64,000 nucleotides of DNA from CAYTLW01 sp964438735 (lineage in GTDB: Bacteria; Myxococcota_A; UBA9042), in assembly GCA_964438735.1 (NCBI GenBank), contig CAYTLW010000019.1, positions 23,693 to 87,692 of the forward strand, given 5' to 3'. Of this stretch, positions 1-8,498 are shown piece after piece; positions within the stretch are counted from its first letter, which is position 1; each line of letters starts with the position of its first letter. Made by a program: the position numbers and the translations under genes. The notes beneath the pieces were generated by a model. It saw nothing but the letters and a program-made list of their open reading frames with translations. It ran no database searches and was not told where the DNA came from.

Positions 1-725
1 TGCGGCGTGGCGACCACCAGCGAGCCCGACATGGGGATGGTCTGGCTCAGGCTGAGCACGACGTCGCCGGTGCCGGGAGGCAGGTCGACAATGAGGTAGT
101 CCAGCTCGCCCCAGGCCACGTCATCGATGAACTGCGACACGGCGCGGCCGATCATGGGCCCACGCCAGACCACCGCATCGTCCTTTTTGACCAGCAGGCC
201 CATGGACATGAAGCGGATGCCGTGGGCCTCGATGGGCAGGATCTTCTGGTTGGAATCCACCAGCGCGGCGGCGTCCGTGGCGCCGAGCATGATGGGCACG
301 CTGGGGCCGTAGACATCGGCGTCCAGCAGGCCGACGCGGGCGCCGGCTTTGGCCAGGGCGACGGCCAGGTTGACGGCCACGGTGGTCTTGCCGACGCCAC
401 CTTTGCCGGCGCCGACGCCGATGACGTTGGCCACGTTGGCCAGGCGCTCGGCGTTGGGCAGGGCGGAGGGCTTGACCTCGAAACCGTGCGTCACCGACAC
501 CTCGGTGACCCCGTCGATGGCGTCCAATGCGTCGACGGTCGCGGCGACGATCTCATCCGCGGCCGGGTCGGCCGGGGCGATCAGGTTCAGGCGGACCTGC
601 ACAGCCCCGGAATCGTCGACTTCAATGCCGTCGACCATACCGAGCGAGACCAGGTCCTGGCCGAGATCGGGCTCCTGCACTTTGGCCAGGGTTTGCAGCA
701 GCAGTTCTTTGTCGAGCGCGGCCAT
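1..725 (-). CDS. apbC: Mrp/ApbC-family Fe-S cluster carrier ATPase (3' end outside window)
   Basis: P-loop ATPase of the Mrp/NBP35 family, which in known members binds a labile Fe-S cluster at a C-terminal CxxC and transfers it to apoproteins in the cytoplasm. Residues 1-85 look like the N-terminal MIP18/DUF59-type domain. The deviant Walker A GKGGVGKT lies at about 107-114, followed by LLDADVYGPS and DLPPGTGD, all typical. The C-terminal part with the expected CxxC lies beyond the left edge, so cluster binding cannot be checked. Start ATG at 725 is preceded by a strong GGAGGAGACC ribosome site and a consensus promoter at 761-789. It is divergent from a cysteine desulfurase, which fits a role in Fe-S supply. 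Confidence 0.93.
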   Translation of the reverse strand, partial: MAALDKELLLQTLAKVQEPDLGQDLVSLGMVDGIEVDDSGAVQVRLNLIAPADPAADEIVAATVDALDAIDGVTEVSVTHGFEVKPSALPNAERLANVANVIGVGAGKGGVGKTTVAVNLAVALAKAGARVGLLDADVYGPSVPIMLGATDAAALVDSNQKILPIEAHGIRFMSMGLLVKKDDAVVWRGPMIGRAVSQFIDDVAWGELDYLIVDLPPGTGDVVLSLSQTIPMSGSLVVATP

Positions 726-760
726 GGTCTCCTCCATCTGCGACAAGCGGGCGGGCGGCC

Positions 761-789
761 TGTATAGAAACGCGCCATCGGAGTGTCAA
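761..789 (-). promoter_or_regulatory. sigma-70 promoter of apbC
   Basis: Read on the minus strand: -35 TTGACA (789-784), 17-base spacer, -10 TATACA (766-761). This is near consensus in a GC-rich background and sits about 35 bases upstream of the apbC start, leaving a short leader with the GGAGGAG ribosome site. Confidence 0.82.
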
Positions 790-934
790 CGCGGCGGCCG
801 CCGAGGCGGCGGAGTTGCGGGGCATTGTGGCGTCGTTGCAGGCGCCCACCGAGCAGGTCGTTGACGGTGTCCGGGTGGCCGTTGATCATGCCGGCCGCCC
901 GATGCCGACAGTGCCAGCCGGAGTGCAAGCCGCC

Positions 935-2152
935 ATGACCGACGCCATGCCCATCTACCTGGACAATCACGCCACCACCCGGGTCGATCCCCGCGTCCTG
1001 GACGAGATGTGGCCGTGGTGGTCCGAACGATTCGGCAACGCCGGCTCGCGCGGCCATCGCTACGGCCGCGAGGCGGAGGCGGCGGTCATCGAATCGCGCG
1101 CCAGGCTGGCCGCCGCCATCGGCGCCTCGCCGGCTGAGATGGTGATCACCTCGGGCGCCACCGAGAGCCTCAACCTGGCCATCAAGGGCGCCGTGGCCGC
1201 CGCCCCTGCCGAGCGCCGCCACCTGGTCGCCGCAGCCACCGAACACAAGGCGGTGCTGGACTGCTGCAAGATCATGGTCGAGCAGGCCGGCTGCCGGCTG
1301 ACCGTCGTGCCCGTGGATGAAGGCGGCCGCGTCGACATGGCGGCCCTGGCCAACGCGATCACGGCGGACACCCTGCTTGTGGCGGTCATGGCGACCAACA
1401 ACGAGCTCGGCGTGATCCAGCCCATCGCCGACATCGGCGCCCTCTGCCGAGAGCGCGGCGTCTACTACCTGTGCGACGCCTCGCAGGGGGTCGGGCGGGT
1501 GCCCATCGACGTGGACGCGCTGCAGATCGACCTGCTGGCCTTCACCGGCCACAAGATCTACGGCCCCAAAGGCGTCGGCTGCCTCTACGTGCGCCAGCGA
1601 AACCCACGCGTGCAGCTGGCCCCGCTGCTGCACGGTGGCGGCCAGGAGGGGGGCTTGCGTTCGGGCACCCTGGCCGTGCCCCTGATCGTCGGATTTGCGG
1701 CCGCCGCTGAGCTGGCCACCGCCGACGTGGCCGACGAGGAGGCCAGGATCGGCGAGCTTCGCCAGCGCCTCTGGACCGGATTGAACGCCCGGTTGGAGCG
1801 CCTGCACCTCAACGGCAGCGCCACGCACCGCGTCGCCGGCAACCTGAACGTGGCCTTCACCTGTGTCGACGCCGGCGCCCTGATGGTGGCCCTGCCCGAC
1901 CTGGCCCTGTCCTCTGGCGCGGCCTGCTCTACCGAAGCGGTCGAGCCCAGCCACGTACTGCGCGCCATCGGCCTGCCCGACGAGCGCTCCCGCAGCTCCA
2001 TCCGTTTTGGCCTCGGCCGCTTCAACACCGAAGACGAGATCGACCGCGCCATCGAGCGGGTGGTGCAGGAGGTGGACCGCATCCGCGCCGCCTCGCCCCT
2101 GTGGGAGATGCTGCAGGAGGGGGTCGACCCCACCTCGTTGTCGTGGGGCTGA
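935..2152 (+). CDS. iscS: Cysteine desulfurase, IscS/NifS type
   Basis: PLP enzyme converting cysteine to alanine and delivering persulfide sulfur for Fe-S clusters and tRNA thiolation. 405 aa, normal for the family. Seen: N-terminal PIYLDNHATT, cofactor-stacking TEHK (His104), DASQ (Asp181/Gln184), PLP lysine in TGHKIYGPKG (Lys207), RSGTLAVP, and catalytic cysteine in SSGAACSTE (Cys331), which resembles the IscS SSGSAC loop. In-frame ATGs at 902, 935 and 947 are all possible. I chose 935 because 947 leaves almost nothing before the first strand and 902 adds unmatched residues; none has a strong ribosome site. The stop is followed one base later by the GTG start of the radical SAM gene, so the two are probably co-transcribed. 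Confidence 0.93.
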   Translation: MTDAMPIYLDNHATTRVDPRVLDEMWPWWSERFGNAGSRGHRYGREAEAAVIESRARLAAAIGASPAEMVITSGATESLNLAIKGAVAAAPAERRHLVAAATEHKAVLDCCKIMVEQAGCRLTVVPVDEGGRVDMAALANAITADTLLVAVMATNNELGVIQPIADIGALCRERGVYYLCDASQGVGRVPIDVDALQIDLLAFTGHKIYGPKGVGCLYVRQRNPRVQLAPLLHGGGQEGGLRSGTLAVPLIVGFAAAAELATADVADEEARIGELRQRLWTGLNARLERLHLNGSATHRVAGNLNVAFTCVDAGALMVALPDLALSSGAACSTEAVEPSHVLRAIGLPDERSRSSIRFGLGRFNTEDEIDRAIERVVQEVDRIRAASPLWEMLQEGVDPTSLSWG

Positions 2153-2153
2153 T

Positions 2154-3059
2154 GTGAACCCGGCCCTGCTATCCGCTGCTGCCGATCGGATCGAGACGGC
2201 GATGCGCTCCTGCCGGCTCTGCCCGCGGGATTGCGCCATCGACCGCATGGCCGGCCCCGACGGCGCCCGCTGCGGCCTGGGCCCGGAGGCGTGGCTGTAC
2301 AAGGAGCTGTTGAGTCATGGCGAGGAGGCGCCCATCTCGCCCACCTGGCTGCTCGACCTGGGCGGCTGCTCCATGCGCTGTCGCTTTTGCAGCGAGTGGC
2401 CCCACGTGGTCCGACCGCGGCGTTCGCCGGCCATCGTCTTGGAGCCGTCCTGGTTTGCGACAAGCCTGGCCCGCCGCAAGGCAGGCGGCGCGCGTACCAT
2501 CAGCTTTGTAGGCGGTGATCCCACGGTGAGCCTGCTGGGCATCTTGCGGGCGCTGGCGGCCGTACCCGAAGGACAGGGGCTGCCGGTGGTCTGGAACTGC
2601 AACGGCCTGGTGGGCCCGCAGGCGTTCGCCGAGCTGCGCCAGGTGGTGGATTGCTGGGTCGTCGACCTGAAGTTCGGCGCCAACAACTGCGCCGTCGCCC
2701 TGGCTGGCAAGGCCGAACAGAACTATCGCCAATACGTGGAACAGACCCTGGATCGTGTGCACGAGATGGCCGAGCGTGGGCAGACGAACAACCTGCCGCC
2801 CCTGATCATCCGCCACCTGCTGATGCCCGAACACCTGCAGTGCTGCACGCTGCCGATCATCGACCAGGTCGCCAGCCGATGGCCCGCCGCGCGGCTGAAC
2901 CTGATGACCACCTACCTGCCTTTCGGGCCGGCAGCAGACGGAGCCGCAGCGCCCGAGCTTCGACGCATGAATGCGGATAGCGATCGCCAGGAGGCTATTG
3001 CGGTCGCTCGGAACTTGCGGCCCGATTGCCTGGTGGACGGCCGCGCGCCAGCGAGTTGA
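2154..3059 (+). CDS. Radical SAM protein, PflX-like (PFL-activase homologue)
   Basis: About 301 aa. The radical SAM cluster motif CSMRCRFC (Cys72, Cys76, Cys79) is preceded by a second Cys motif, CRLCPRDC...C (Cys20, 23, 27, 40). That pairing is typical of the uncharacterised PflX family related to pyruvate formate-lyase activase. SFVGGDPT corresponds to the glycine-rich GGE SAM-binding motif with Asp replacing Glu. Substrate unknown; there is no glycyl-radical enzyme nearby. Its position behind iscS fits a [4Fe-4S] enzyme. Start GTG 2154 nearly abuts the iscS stop; ATG 2202 is an alternative that would keep both Cys motifs. Confidence 0.85.
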   Translation: MNPALLSAAADRIETAMRSCRLCPRDCAIDRMAGPDGARCGLGPEAWLYKELLSHGEEAPISPTWLLDLGGCSMRCRFCSEWPHVVRPRRSPAIVLEPSWFATSLARRKAGGARTISFVGGDPTVSLLGILRALAAVPEGQGLPVVWNCNGLVGPQAFAELRQVVDCWVVDLKFGANNCAVALAGKAEQNYRQYVEQTLDRVHEMAERGQTNNLPPLIIRHLLMPEHLQCCTLPIIDQVASRWPAARLNLMTTYLPFGPAADGAAAPELRRMNADSDRQEAIAVARNLRPDCLVDGRAPAS

Positions 3060-3098
3060 ACGCCGGACACAACCGGGGCCCGCGCGCGACCGGCCAGG

Positions 3099-4763
3099 CT
3101 ACTTCTTGTCGTCGATGCAATCCGCCACTTCCAGCGGACACTCCTTGCTGATGCAGGGATCCCCCTGGCCCTGGCACTTGGCCACGATGCAATCCCAGAG
3201 GGCATCCAACTTCTTCTGGCCGTCCGCGTCCGCCTTGCCGATGCACTCGAAGCCACAGACATCGTCCCCATTGGGACAGGCTTCGCTGCACTGAATGGCC
3301 TCGTTGCAGGTGAGATTGCCCTGGGGGCCATAACAGGCGGCGATCTGGTCAAAGCAGCTGTCGGTCTGGGGCTCGGTCCCGCAGGCGAAGAACTCGGCCA
3401 GCTGCTTCTTGGCCATCGGGCTGGCCGTGCCGAAGCAGTGGAAGGCCATGGAGAAGAACTTGTTATCGTACTTCTGCATGCAGGCAAACGTGGTGGGGCA
3501 GTTGTTCTTGCCGCTCTCCCCTTCCGAAGCACAGGCAAAGAGGGGGTAGGCGCACTTCTTGGACCGGCATTGCTCCATGCACTTGTCGCTGTTGGGGCCC
3601 GTGCACTTGGGGATGCAGTTGGCCACCAGGCATTTGCGCAGCGGTTCGAAGAGGTATTGCGCCCACAGCGAACCCAGGGCGGCCTCCTTGTCGACACACT
3701 CCACGGTCAACTGGTTGTTGGTGCACGTCTCTTCGAAGACGATGCCGTACAACGACCAGCAGCTGTCCAATACGCCGCCGTGCACGTCGGCGCCATCGGG
3801 GAAGCTGACGTCGCCATAGCCACCCCAGTCGGGATCCCAAGCCGCATCGACCGCATCTCCACCGCCGCTATCAGGCGGTCCGGAATCGACGGGATCTGCA
3901 TCCGGCGGCTCTGCGTCTGCGACGGTGTCTGGCGGGCCGGCATCCGCCGCCACATCTGGCGGCCCGGCGTCGACAGGAGCGGTGTCTTCCTGCACGTCTG
4001 GGGGCCCGGCATCTTCCACCACGTCGGGTGGGCCGGCATCTTCATCGACGTCCGGCGGGCCGGCGTCTTCCACCACGTCGGGCGGACCGGCATCTTCGAC
4101 GACATCGGGCGGTCCGGCATCCTCTTCGGCGTCCGGTGGCCCGCTGTCGGCAGGGCCCGCGTCGGGATCGCTGGTGTCCGGGATCGATGTGTCGGTGGCG
4201 CCGGCGTCCGCTGCGCTGTCGATGGCACCGCCATCTTCCGGTGGGAGGATGACGTCGGGCAACGGACCAGGGGCATCTTCAGCGTCCTCGTCCGCGTCAT
4301 CGACGCCATCATCAACGCTATCGTCGACGCTGCCGGCGTCGGCCATGGGACTGCCATCTTCTGAAGCGCCGCCATCTTCGATGCCGCCGGCATCGATGGG
4401 GTCGGTGGGGCCGGCATCTTCGCCGCCCACATCCCACCAGATCACGTCACCGGCACGACGAACGGCCGTATCGGCGCCCGAATCGGCCGTTTTCGCGTCG
4501 CCGGCTGGCGGTTGCCAGGTGTCGATGGTCACGATGCTCGATGCGCCATCGGTAGCGCCGGCATCCGCCGGCCCGAGGCTGGAGAAGCTGCCGGGGAAGG
4601 TCACGATCACCGGCCGATCGATCGCACCGGCGTCGTAGTCCGCGCAGCCCGCGGCAATGACGGCCAGCAACGCACACCCAAGCAGCGCGCATCCAGGGAG
4701 CGCTCTGCGCCGCGCTGAACGACACTCGCCAACCCGGGAGCGCCACCGAGACTGCTTCTTCAA
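3099..4763 (-). CDS. Lipoprotein with DAGPPD repeat linker and Cys-rich C-terminal domain
   Basis: About 554 aa. An N-terminal Arg-rich stretch and hydrophobic segment end in a lipobox (LLAVIAAGC), so the mature protein should be lipid-anchored. A long acidic linker follows (about residues 75-330), dominated by nine-residue units of the form EDAGPPDVV. The C-terminal about 220 residues hold some 30 cysteines (CSEACPNGDDVCGFEC, CIVAKC) and are probably disulfide-rich. No catalytic motif recognised. Start TTG at 4763 overlaps the stop of the upstream hpf gene as TTGA, suggesting coupled translation; no ATG lies before the signal peptide in this frame. Such repeat linkers are common in myxobacterial and Bradymonas surface lipoproteins. 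Confidence 0.82.
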   Translation of the reverse strand: MKKQSRWRSRVGECRSARRRALPGCALLGCALLAVIAAGCADYDAGAIDRPVIVTFPGSFSSLGPADAGATDGASSIVTIDTWQPPAGDAKTADSGADTAVRRAGDVIWWDVGGEDAGPTDPIDAGGIEDGGASEDGSPMADAGSVDDSVDDGVDDADEDAEDAPGPLPDVILPPEDGGAIDSAADAGATDTSIPDTSDPDAGPADSGPPDAEEDAGPPDVVEDAGPPDVVEDAGPPDVDEDAGPPDVVEDAGPPDVQEDTAPVDAGPPDVAADAGPPDTVADAEPPDADPVDSGPPDSGGGDAVDAAWDPDWGGYGDVSFPDGADVHGGVLDSCWSLYGIVFEETCTNNQLTVECVDKEAALGSLWAQYLFEPLRKCLVANCIPKCTGPNSDKCMEQCRSKKCAYPLFACASEGESGKNNCPTTFACMQKYDNKFFSMAFHCFGTASPMAKKQLAEFFACGTEPQTDSCFDQIAACYGPQGNLTCNEAIQCSEACPNGDDVCGFECIGKADADGQKKLDALWDCIVAKCQGQGDPCISKECPLEVADCIDDKK

Positions 4764-5110
4764 TCCGCTCGCTTGATGGTCGAGGAGCTGGCCCGACGGG
4801 CGCGCTCCTTGCCAGTTCGTTTGTCCAGACGGGCCTCGACCTGCCTGGTCAACTTGTCCAGGGCGCTGTCGACGGCCTTGAGCAGCTCGCCGCCCTTGGC
4901 CCTGCCGACCAGCTCGCCGCGACCGAGTACGGTCACGGTCGCCGAGTAGCCGACGTTGAGGCCTTCGAGCACGGCTCGTGCGACGATCGGGCGGCCGCCG
5001 AGGCGCGACTCGATCTTCTCCAGCTTCTTGGTCAGGTGCTTGTCCACAAGGCCGGCCGTTACGAGCGGCGTGCCCTCTGGTCCGGGCTTCGTCACCACGG
5101 TCAGATCCAT
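4760..5110 (-). CDS. hpf: Ribosome hibernation promoting factor, HPF/RaiA family
   Basis: About 116 aa. The short S30AE-type fold is recognisable from the N-terminal beta strand (MDLTVVTKPG), the HLTKKLEKIESRLGG helix, a central strand pair, and a C-terminal helix with basic KRTGKERARRASSS tail. Family members bind the small ribosomal subunit and silence or dimerise ribosomes in stasis. ATG 5110 is chosen over an upstream in-frame ATG at 5188 because GGAGGGA sits 5 bases before it. A perfect hairpin (5122-5143) abuts that ribosome site and a promoter lies at 5170-5198. The gene shares its last bases with the downstream lipoprotein start. Confidence 0.82.
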   Translation of the reverse strand: MDLTVVTKPGPEGTPLVTAGLVDKHLTKKLEKIESRLGGRPIVARAVLEGLNVGYSATVTVLGRGELVGRAKGGELLKAVDSALDKLTRQVEARLDKRTGKERARRASSSTIKRAD

Positions 5111-5121
5111 CGAATCCCTCC

Positions 5122-5143
5122 ATCGCGCAAAGCCGTGCGCGAT
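5122..5143 (-). promoter_or_regulatory. Hairpin in hpf leader abutting the ribosome binding site
   Basis: ATCGCGCA and TGCGCGAT form a perfect 8-bp inverted repeat with a 6-base loop, ending directly before the hpf GGAGGGA ribosome site. In RNA it could modulate access to that site (inference). Confidence 0.5.
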
Positions 5144-5169
5144 CTGTGCAGGTCTGTCCTTTCTACCCC

Positions 5170-5198
5170 ATTGTAGGCGCGGCGTCACCGTCGGACAG
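5170..5198 (-). promoter_or_regulatory. Candidate sigma-70 promoter of hpf
   Basis: Minus strand: -35-like CTGTCC (5198-5193), 17-base spacer, good -10 TACAAT (5175-5170). Predicted start near 5163 leaves a leader of about 50 bases containing the hairpin at 5122-5143. Confidence 0.5.
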
Positions 5199-5232
5199 CG
5201 CCGTGGAGTCGACCGGCGTGATCGGGCTGGCG

Positions 5233-6252
5233 CTACTCGACGAGCCAGGAACGACGCCCGGCCAGGAGTTTCTCCAAGTCGGCCGCACCCGATGCCTGGG
5301 CGCGCTGAACCTGGTCGTTCAGGCCGCGATCGTAGACGGGCTGCTCGACGGCCCGCAGAACGCCCACCGGCACGGGGAACTCCGGGCCCTTCATACGCGA
5401 CAGGAAGAAGGCGCGGGTGGAGTCCGCATCGTGGGCGTCGTGCACCCAGAGGTCTTCCATGGTCACGCCATCTTCGCCGATGGTCACCACTTCCGGGCTG
5501 AGGCCCTTGAGTCGGATGCCCTTGTCGCGCTTGGCGCCAAAGACCATCGGCTCGCCATGCTTGAGCAGGATGGTCCGCTCGGCCCGGACCGCGCGGGCCG
5601 CGATATCTTCCCAGGCACCGTCATTGAAGATGTTGCAATTCTGCATGATCTCGACGAACGCGGTGCCCTTATGGGCGGCCGCTGCGGCGAGCACGCCGGC
5701 CATGACCTTGGCGTCCACGTCGATGGTGCGGGCGATGAAGCTGGCCTCGGCGCCGATAGCCACCGACACGGGATTGAAGGGGTTGTCCACCGAACCCAGC
5801 GGCGAGGACTTGGTGCGCTTGCCCAGCTCCGAGGTGGGCGAGTACTGGCCCTTGGTCAGGCCGTAGATGCGGTTGTTGAAGAGCAGGACCTTCAGATCGA
5901 CGTTGCGCCGGATGACGTGAATGAAGTGGTTGCCGCCGATGGACAGCGCGTCGCCGTCGCCGGTGATGACCCAGACCTGCATGTCGGGGCGGGCCAGCTT
6001 CAGACCGGTGGCGATGGCCGGCGCGCGGCCGTGGATGGTGTGAAAGCCATAGGTCGACATGTAGTAGGGGAAGCGCGACGAGCAGCCGATGCCCGAGACG
6101 ATGGCCACCTCCTCTGGCGGCACGCCCTGCTTTGCCATGGCCTTCTGCACGCCGGAGAGGATGGCGTAGTCGCCGCAGCCGGGGCACCAGCGCACGTCCT
6201 GATCGGAGGCAAAGTCCTTGGACTTGAGCTTCAACGGAACCTGCGTGTTCAT
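5233..6252 (-). CDS. korB: 2-oxoacid:ferredoxin oxidoreductase, beta subunit
   Basis: 339 aa, normal for KorB. Carries the thiamine-diphosphate-binding domain and a [4Fe-4S] cluster. Seen: WCPGCGD (Cys23, Cys26), SGIGCSSR (Cys57), the TPP/Mg motif GDGDALSIGGNH (98-108) and NNRIYGLTKGQ (126-136), which is typical of 2-oxoglutarate-type beta subunits. With KorA it interconverts a 2-oxoacid plus CoA and acyl-CoA plus CO2 using ferredoxin. Its ATG overlaps the korA stop by 4 bases. Substrate choice (2-oxoglutarate versus another 2-oxoacid) is inferred from family resemblance. No ferredoxin-like delta subunit is present. Confidence 0.93.
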   Translation of the reverse strand: MNTQVPLKLKSKDFASDQDVRWCPGCGDYAILSGVQKAMAKQGVPPEEVAIVSGIGCSSRFPYYMSTYGFHTIHGRAPAIATGLKLARPDMQVWVITGDGDALSIGGNHFIHVIRRNVDLKVLLFNNRIYGLTKGQYSPTSELGKRTKSSPLGSVDNPFNPVSVAIGAEASFIARTIDVDAKVMAGVLAAAAAHKGTAFVEIMQNCNIFNDGAWEDIAARAVRAERTILLKHGEPMVFGAKRDKGIRLKGLSPEVVTIGEDGVTMEDLWVHDAHDADSTRAFFLSRMKGPEFPVPVGVLRAVEQPVYDRGLNDQVQRAQASGAADLEKLLAGRRSWLVE

Positions 6253-8123
6253 GATGTCTCCCCCGCTCCATCTGACAGGCGGTCGAGGATGGCCTGACGC
6301 ACGTCGGCCACCTTCAGCGGCTGCCCGGCGACCCGGTTGTATCCCCGACCATCGAAGTCAAAGCGGCCGCGCAGCAACTTGAGCAGCTGGCCACTGTTGA
6401 TCTCCGGCACCAGCACGCGCGAGAAGGCGGCGATGCGTTCACCCAGATCGGTGGGCATGGGATTGAGCCAACGCAGGGGCAACAGCGTGACGCTTTTGCC
6501 TTCGGCCTGAAGTTGCCGCACCGCCGTCAGGCAGGCGCCCCAGGTCGAGCCCCAGCAGATGACCAGCACGTCGCCTTCAGGTTTGCCGATCAGCTCGCAG
6601 GGGCCGATCTCGTCGGCGATACGGTCGACCCGCTCCTGGCGCTGTCGGGTCATGTGGTCGTGGTTGTCCGGGTCATAGGAGATGTGGCCGGTGCCGTCCC
6701 ACTTCTCGAGCCCGCCGAGGCGATGCTGCAAGCCGGGCGTACCCAGCACGGGCCAGGGCCTGGCCAGGGTGTCGGGGTCTCGGCTGTAGGGCTGGAACTC
6801 ACCCTCGATATGCTCGCTGGTGGCCAGAGCGGTGCTCTCGAACGCCGGCAGGTCCGCCATGCCGGGCACCTTCCACGGTTCGGCGCTGTTGGCGATGGAG
6901 CCATCGGAGAGCAGCATCACCGGCACCATGTGGCGGATGGCGATGCGGCAGGCCTCGTAGGCAACCCAGAAGGCGTCACCCGGCGAGCGGGCGGCGACGA
7001 TGGCCACCGGGCTCTCGCCATTGCGGCCATACATGGCCTGCAGCAGGTCCGATTGCTCGGTCTTGGTCGGCAACCCGGTCGACGGGCCGCCACGCTGCAC
7101 GTTGATGATCACCAGCGGCAGTTCGGTCATCACGGCCAGTCCGATGGCCTCGCCCTTGAGCGCCACGCCGGGACCGGAGGTGGTGGTGATGGCCAGCGCG
7201 TTGCCCCAGGCGGCGCCGATGGAGGCGCAGATCGCGGCGATCTCGTCCTCGGCCTGGAAGGTCTTGACGCCAAACTCCTTGCGTTTGGCCAGGTGATGAA
7301 GAATGTCCGACGCCGGCGTGATCGGGTAGGAGCCCAGGAAGAGTGTGCGCCCCGAGCGCTCACCGGCGGCCACCAGGCCCAGCGACAGGGCCTCGTTGCC
7401 GGTGATGTTGCGGTAGCGGCCCGGCGCCTTGGTCGGCACCTCGGGTACCTGGTAGCGGATGCGGAACTGCTCGCTGTTCTCGCCGTAGTTATAGCCGGCT
7501 TTGAAGACCGTCAGGTTGGCGTCCAGGTAGCGCGGCTTGTGTTGGAAGGTGGTGGCCAGCTCTTCCTCGACCGCGTCCACCGGGCGCTCGTACAGCCAGC
7601 ACATCAACCCCAGCGCGAAGAAGTTCTTACAACGCTCGACCTCGCGCGCGCTCAGGTCATGGTCGACCAGGGCGGTCGAGGTGAGCCGTCCGAGACCGAC
7701 CGAGAAGAGCTGGTAGTCGTCCAGAGTCTCGTCTTCGAGCGGGTTGTTCTCGTAGCCGGCCATGCGCAGGCCCTTGCCCGAAAACGAGTCGCTGTTGACG
7801 ATGAGCACGCCGTTGGGCAGCAGGCCGGCGATGTTGCTGGCCAGGGCGGCCGGGTTCATGGCCACCAGCACGTCGATGGCGTCACCGGACGTATGGATCT
7901 GGTCGGCGGCGAAGTGCAGCTGGAAGCCGGACACGCCAGCCAGGGTGCCGGCGGGCGCCCGGATCTCGGCCGGATAATCGGGAAATGTGGCTACATCGTT
8001 GCCAGCAAAAACAGAAGCCAGGGTGAACTGGGTTCCGGTGAGCTGCATTCCGTCGCCGGAGTCGCCGGCAAAACGGACCACCACCGATTCACGAACCTCG
8101 GTGCGGCGGGTCGTCTGCTCCAT
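6249..8123 (-). CDS. korA: 2-oxoacid:ferredoxin oxidoreductase, fused gamma-alpha subunit
   Basis: About 624 aa. The N-terminal gamma-type domain (RFAGDSGDGMQLTG, FPDYPAEIRAPAGT) is fused to the alpha-type pyrimidine-binding domain (GSYPITPASDILHHLA, TTTSGPGVALKGEAIG, VQRGGPSTGLPTKTEQSDL). The order is that of 2-oxoglutarate:ferredoxin oxidoreductases. The C-terminal transketolase-like domain (VICWGSTWGA, PLRWLNPMP) completes it. Start ATG 8123 has GGGGA about 9 bases upstream; in-frame ATG 8132 and GTG 8138 are alternatives. Forms one operon with korB. Confidence 0.93.
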   Translation of the reverse strand: MEQTTRRTEVRESVVVRFAGDSGDGMQLTGTQFTLASVFAGNDVATFPDYPAEIRAPAGTLAGVSGFQLHFAADQIHTSGDAIDVLVAMNPAALASNIAGLLPNGVLIVNSDSFSGKGLRMAGYENNPLEDETLDDYQLFSVGLGRLTSTALVDHDLSAREVERCKNFFALGLMCWLYERPVDAVEEELATTFQHKPRYLDANLTVFKAGYNYGENSEQFRIRYQVPEVPTKAPGRYRNITGNEALSLGLVAAGERSGRTLFLGSYPITPASDILHHLAKRKEFGVKTFQAEDEIAAICASIGAAWGNALAITTTSGPGVALKGEAIGLAVMTELPLVIINVQRGGPSTGLPTKTEQSDLLQAMYGRNGESPVAIVAARSPGDAFWVAYEACRIAIRHMVPVMLLSDGSIANSAEPWKVPGMADLPAFESTALATSEHIEGEFQPYSRDPDTLARPWPVLGTPGLQHRLGGLEKWDGTGHISYDPDNHDHMTRQRQERVDRIADEIGPCELIGKPEGDVLVICWGSTWGACLTAVRQLQAEGKSVTLLPLRWLNPMPTDLGERIAAFSRVLVPEINSGQLLKLLRGRFDFDGRGYNRVAGQPLKVADVRQAILDRLSDGAGETS

Positions 8124-8226
8124 GTGGGCCATCCCCACCCGCCGGCAGGTCGGGGCCGCGGGTGCCGTCAGTCTGCCGTCGCCTGCAATGGGCGCAATGG
8201 AAACGGCGAATTCTGCAGTGGTTTCC

Positions 8227-8451
8227 CTACTTGCCGCCGCCCGTCCGGCGGGCGTCGCGGGCCTGAGCTCGGCGCTTTTTGCTCAGTCGCACGCCATCGC
8301 CGGAGGCCTTGGGATCGGCCGCCGCGGGCACGTCGAGGGTCGACTCGATCGGCTCGGTGTGGTGGCCGCGAATCATGAGCGGCACGGTGGCGACGAAGAT
8401 CGCGCACACGCATAGAAAGATGATCAATTCACGCAAGAAGATCTCGTCCAT
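8227..8451 (-). CDS. Small single-pass membrane protein, unknown function
   Basis: 74 aa. Residues 6-27 form one hydrophobic segment (LRELIIFLCVCAIFVATVPLMI), followed by a basic, polar tail rich in Lys and Arg (LSKKRRAQARDARRTGGGK). The short N-terminus and basic tail suggest an N-out orientation with a cytoplasmic C-terminus. Lies between cysS and korA on the same strand. A weak GGGGGCAG ribosome site precedes ATG 8451. No family recognised; it could be spurious, though its composition looks like a real membrane protein. Confidence 0.55.
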   Translation of the reverse strand: MDEIFLRELIIFLCVCAIFVATVPLMIRGHHTEPIESTLDVPAAADPKASGDGVRLSKKRRAQARDARRTGGGK

Positions 8452-8498
8452 TACTGCCCCCGGGCCGCCGTGGAGCGGCCGTGGTCACTGCTCCGCGC

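Noticed and set aside
860..889. Promoter for iscS (TTGACG-17-GATCAT)
   Set aside because: The -10 matches only three consensus bases; kept as a note, not a feature.
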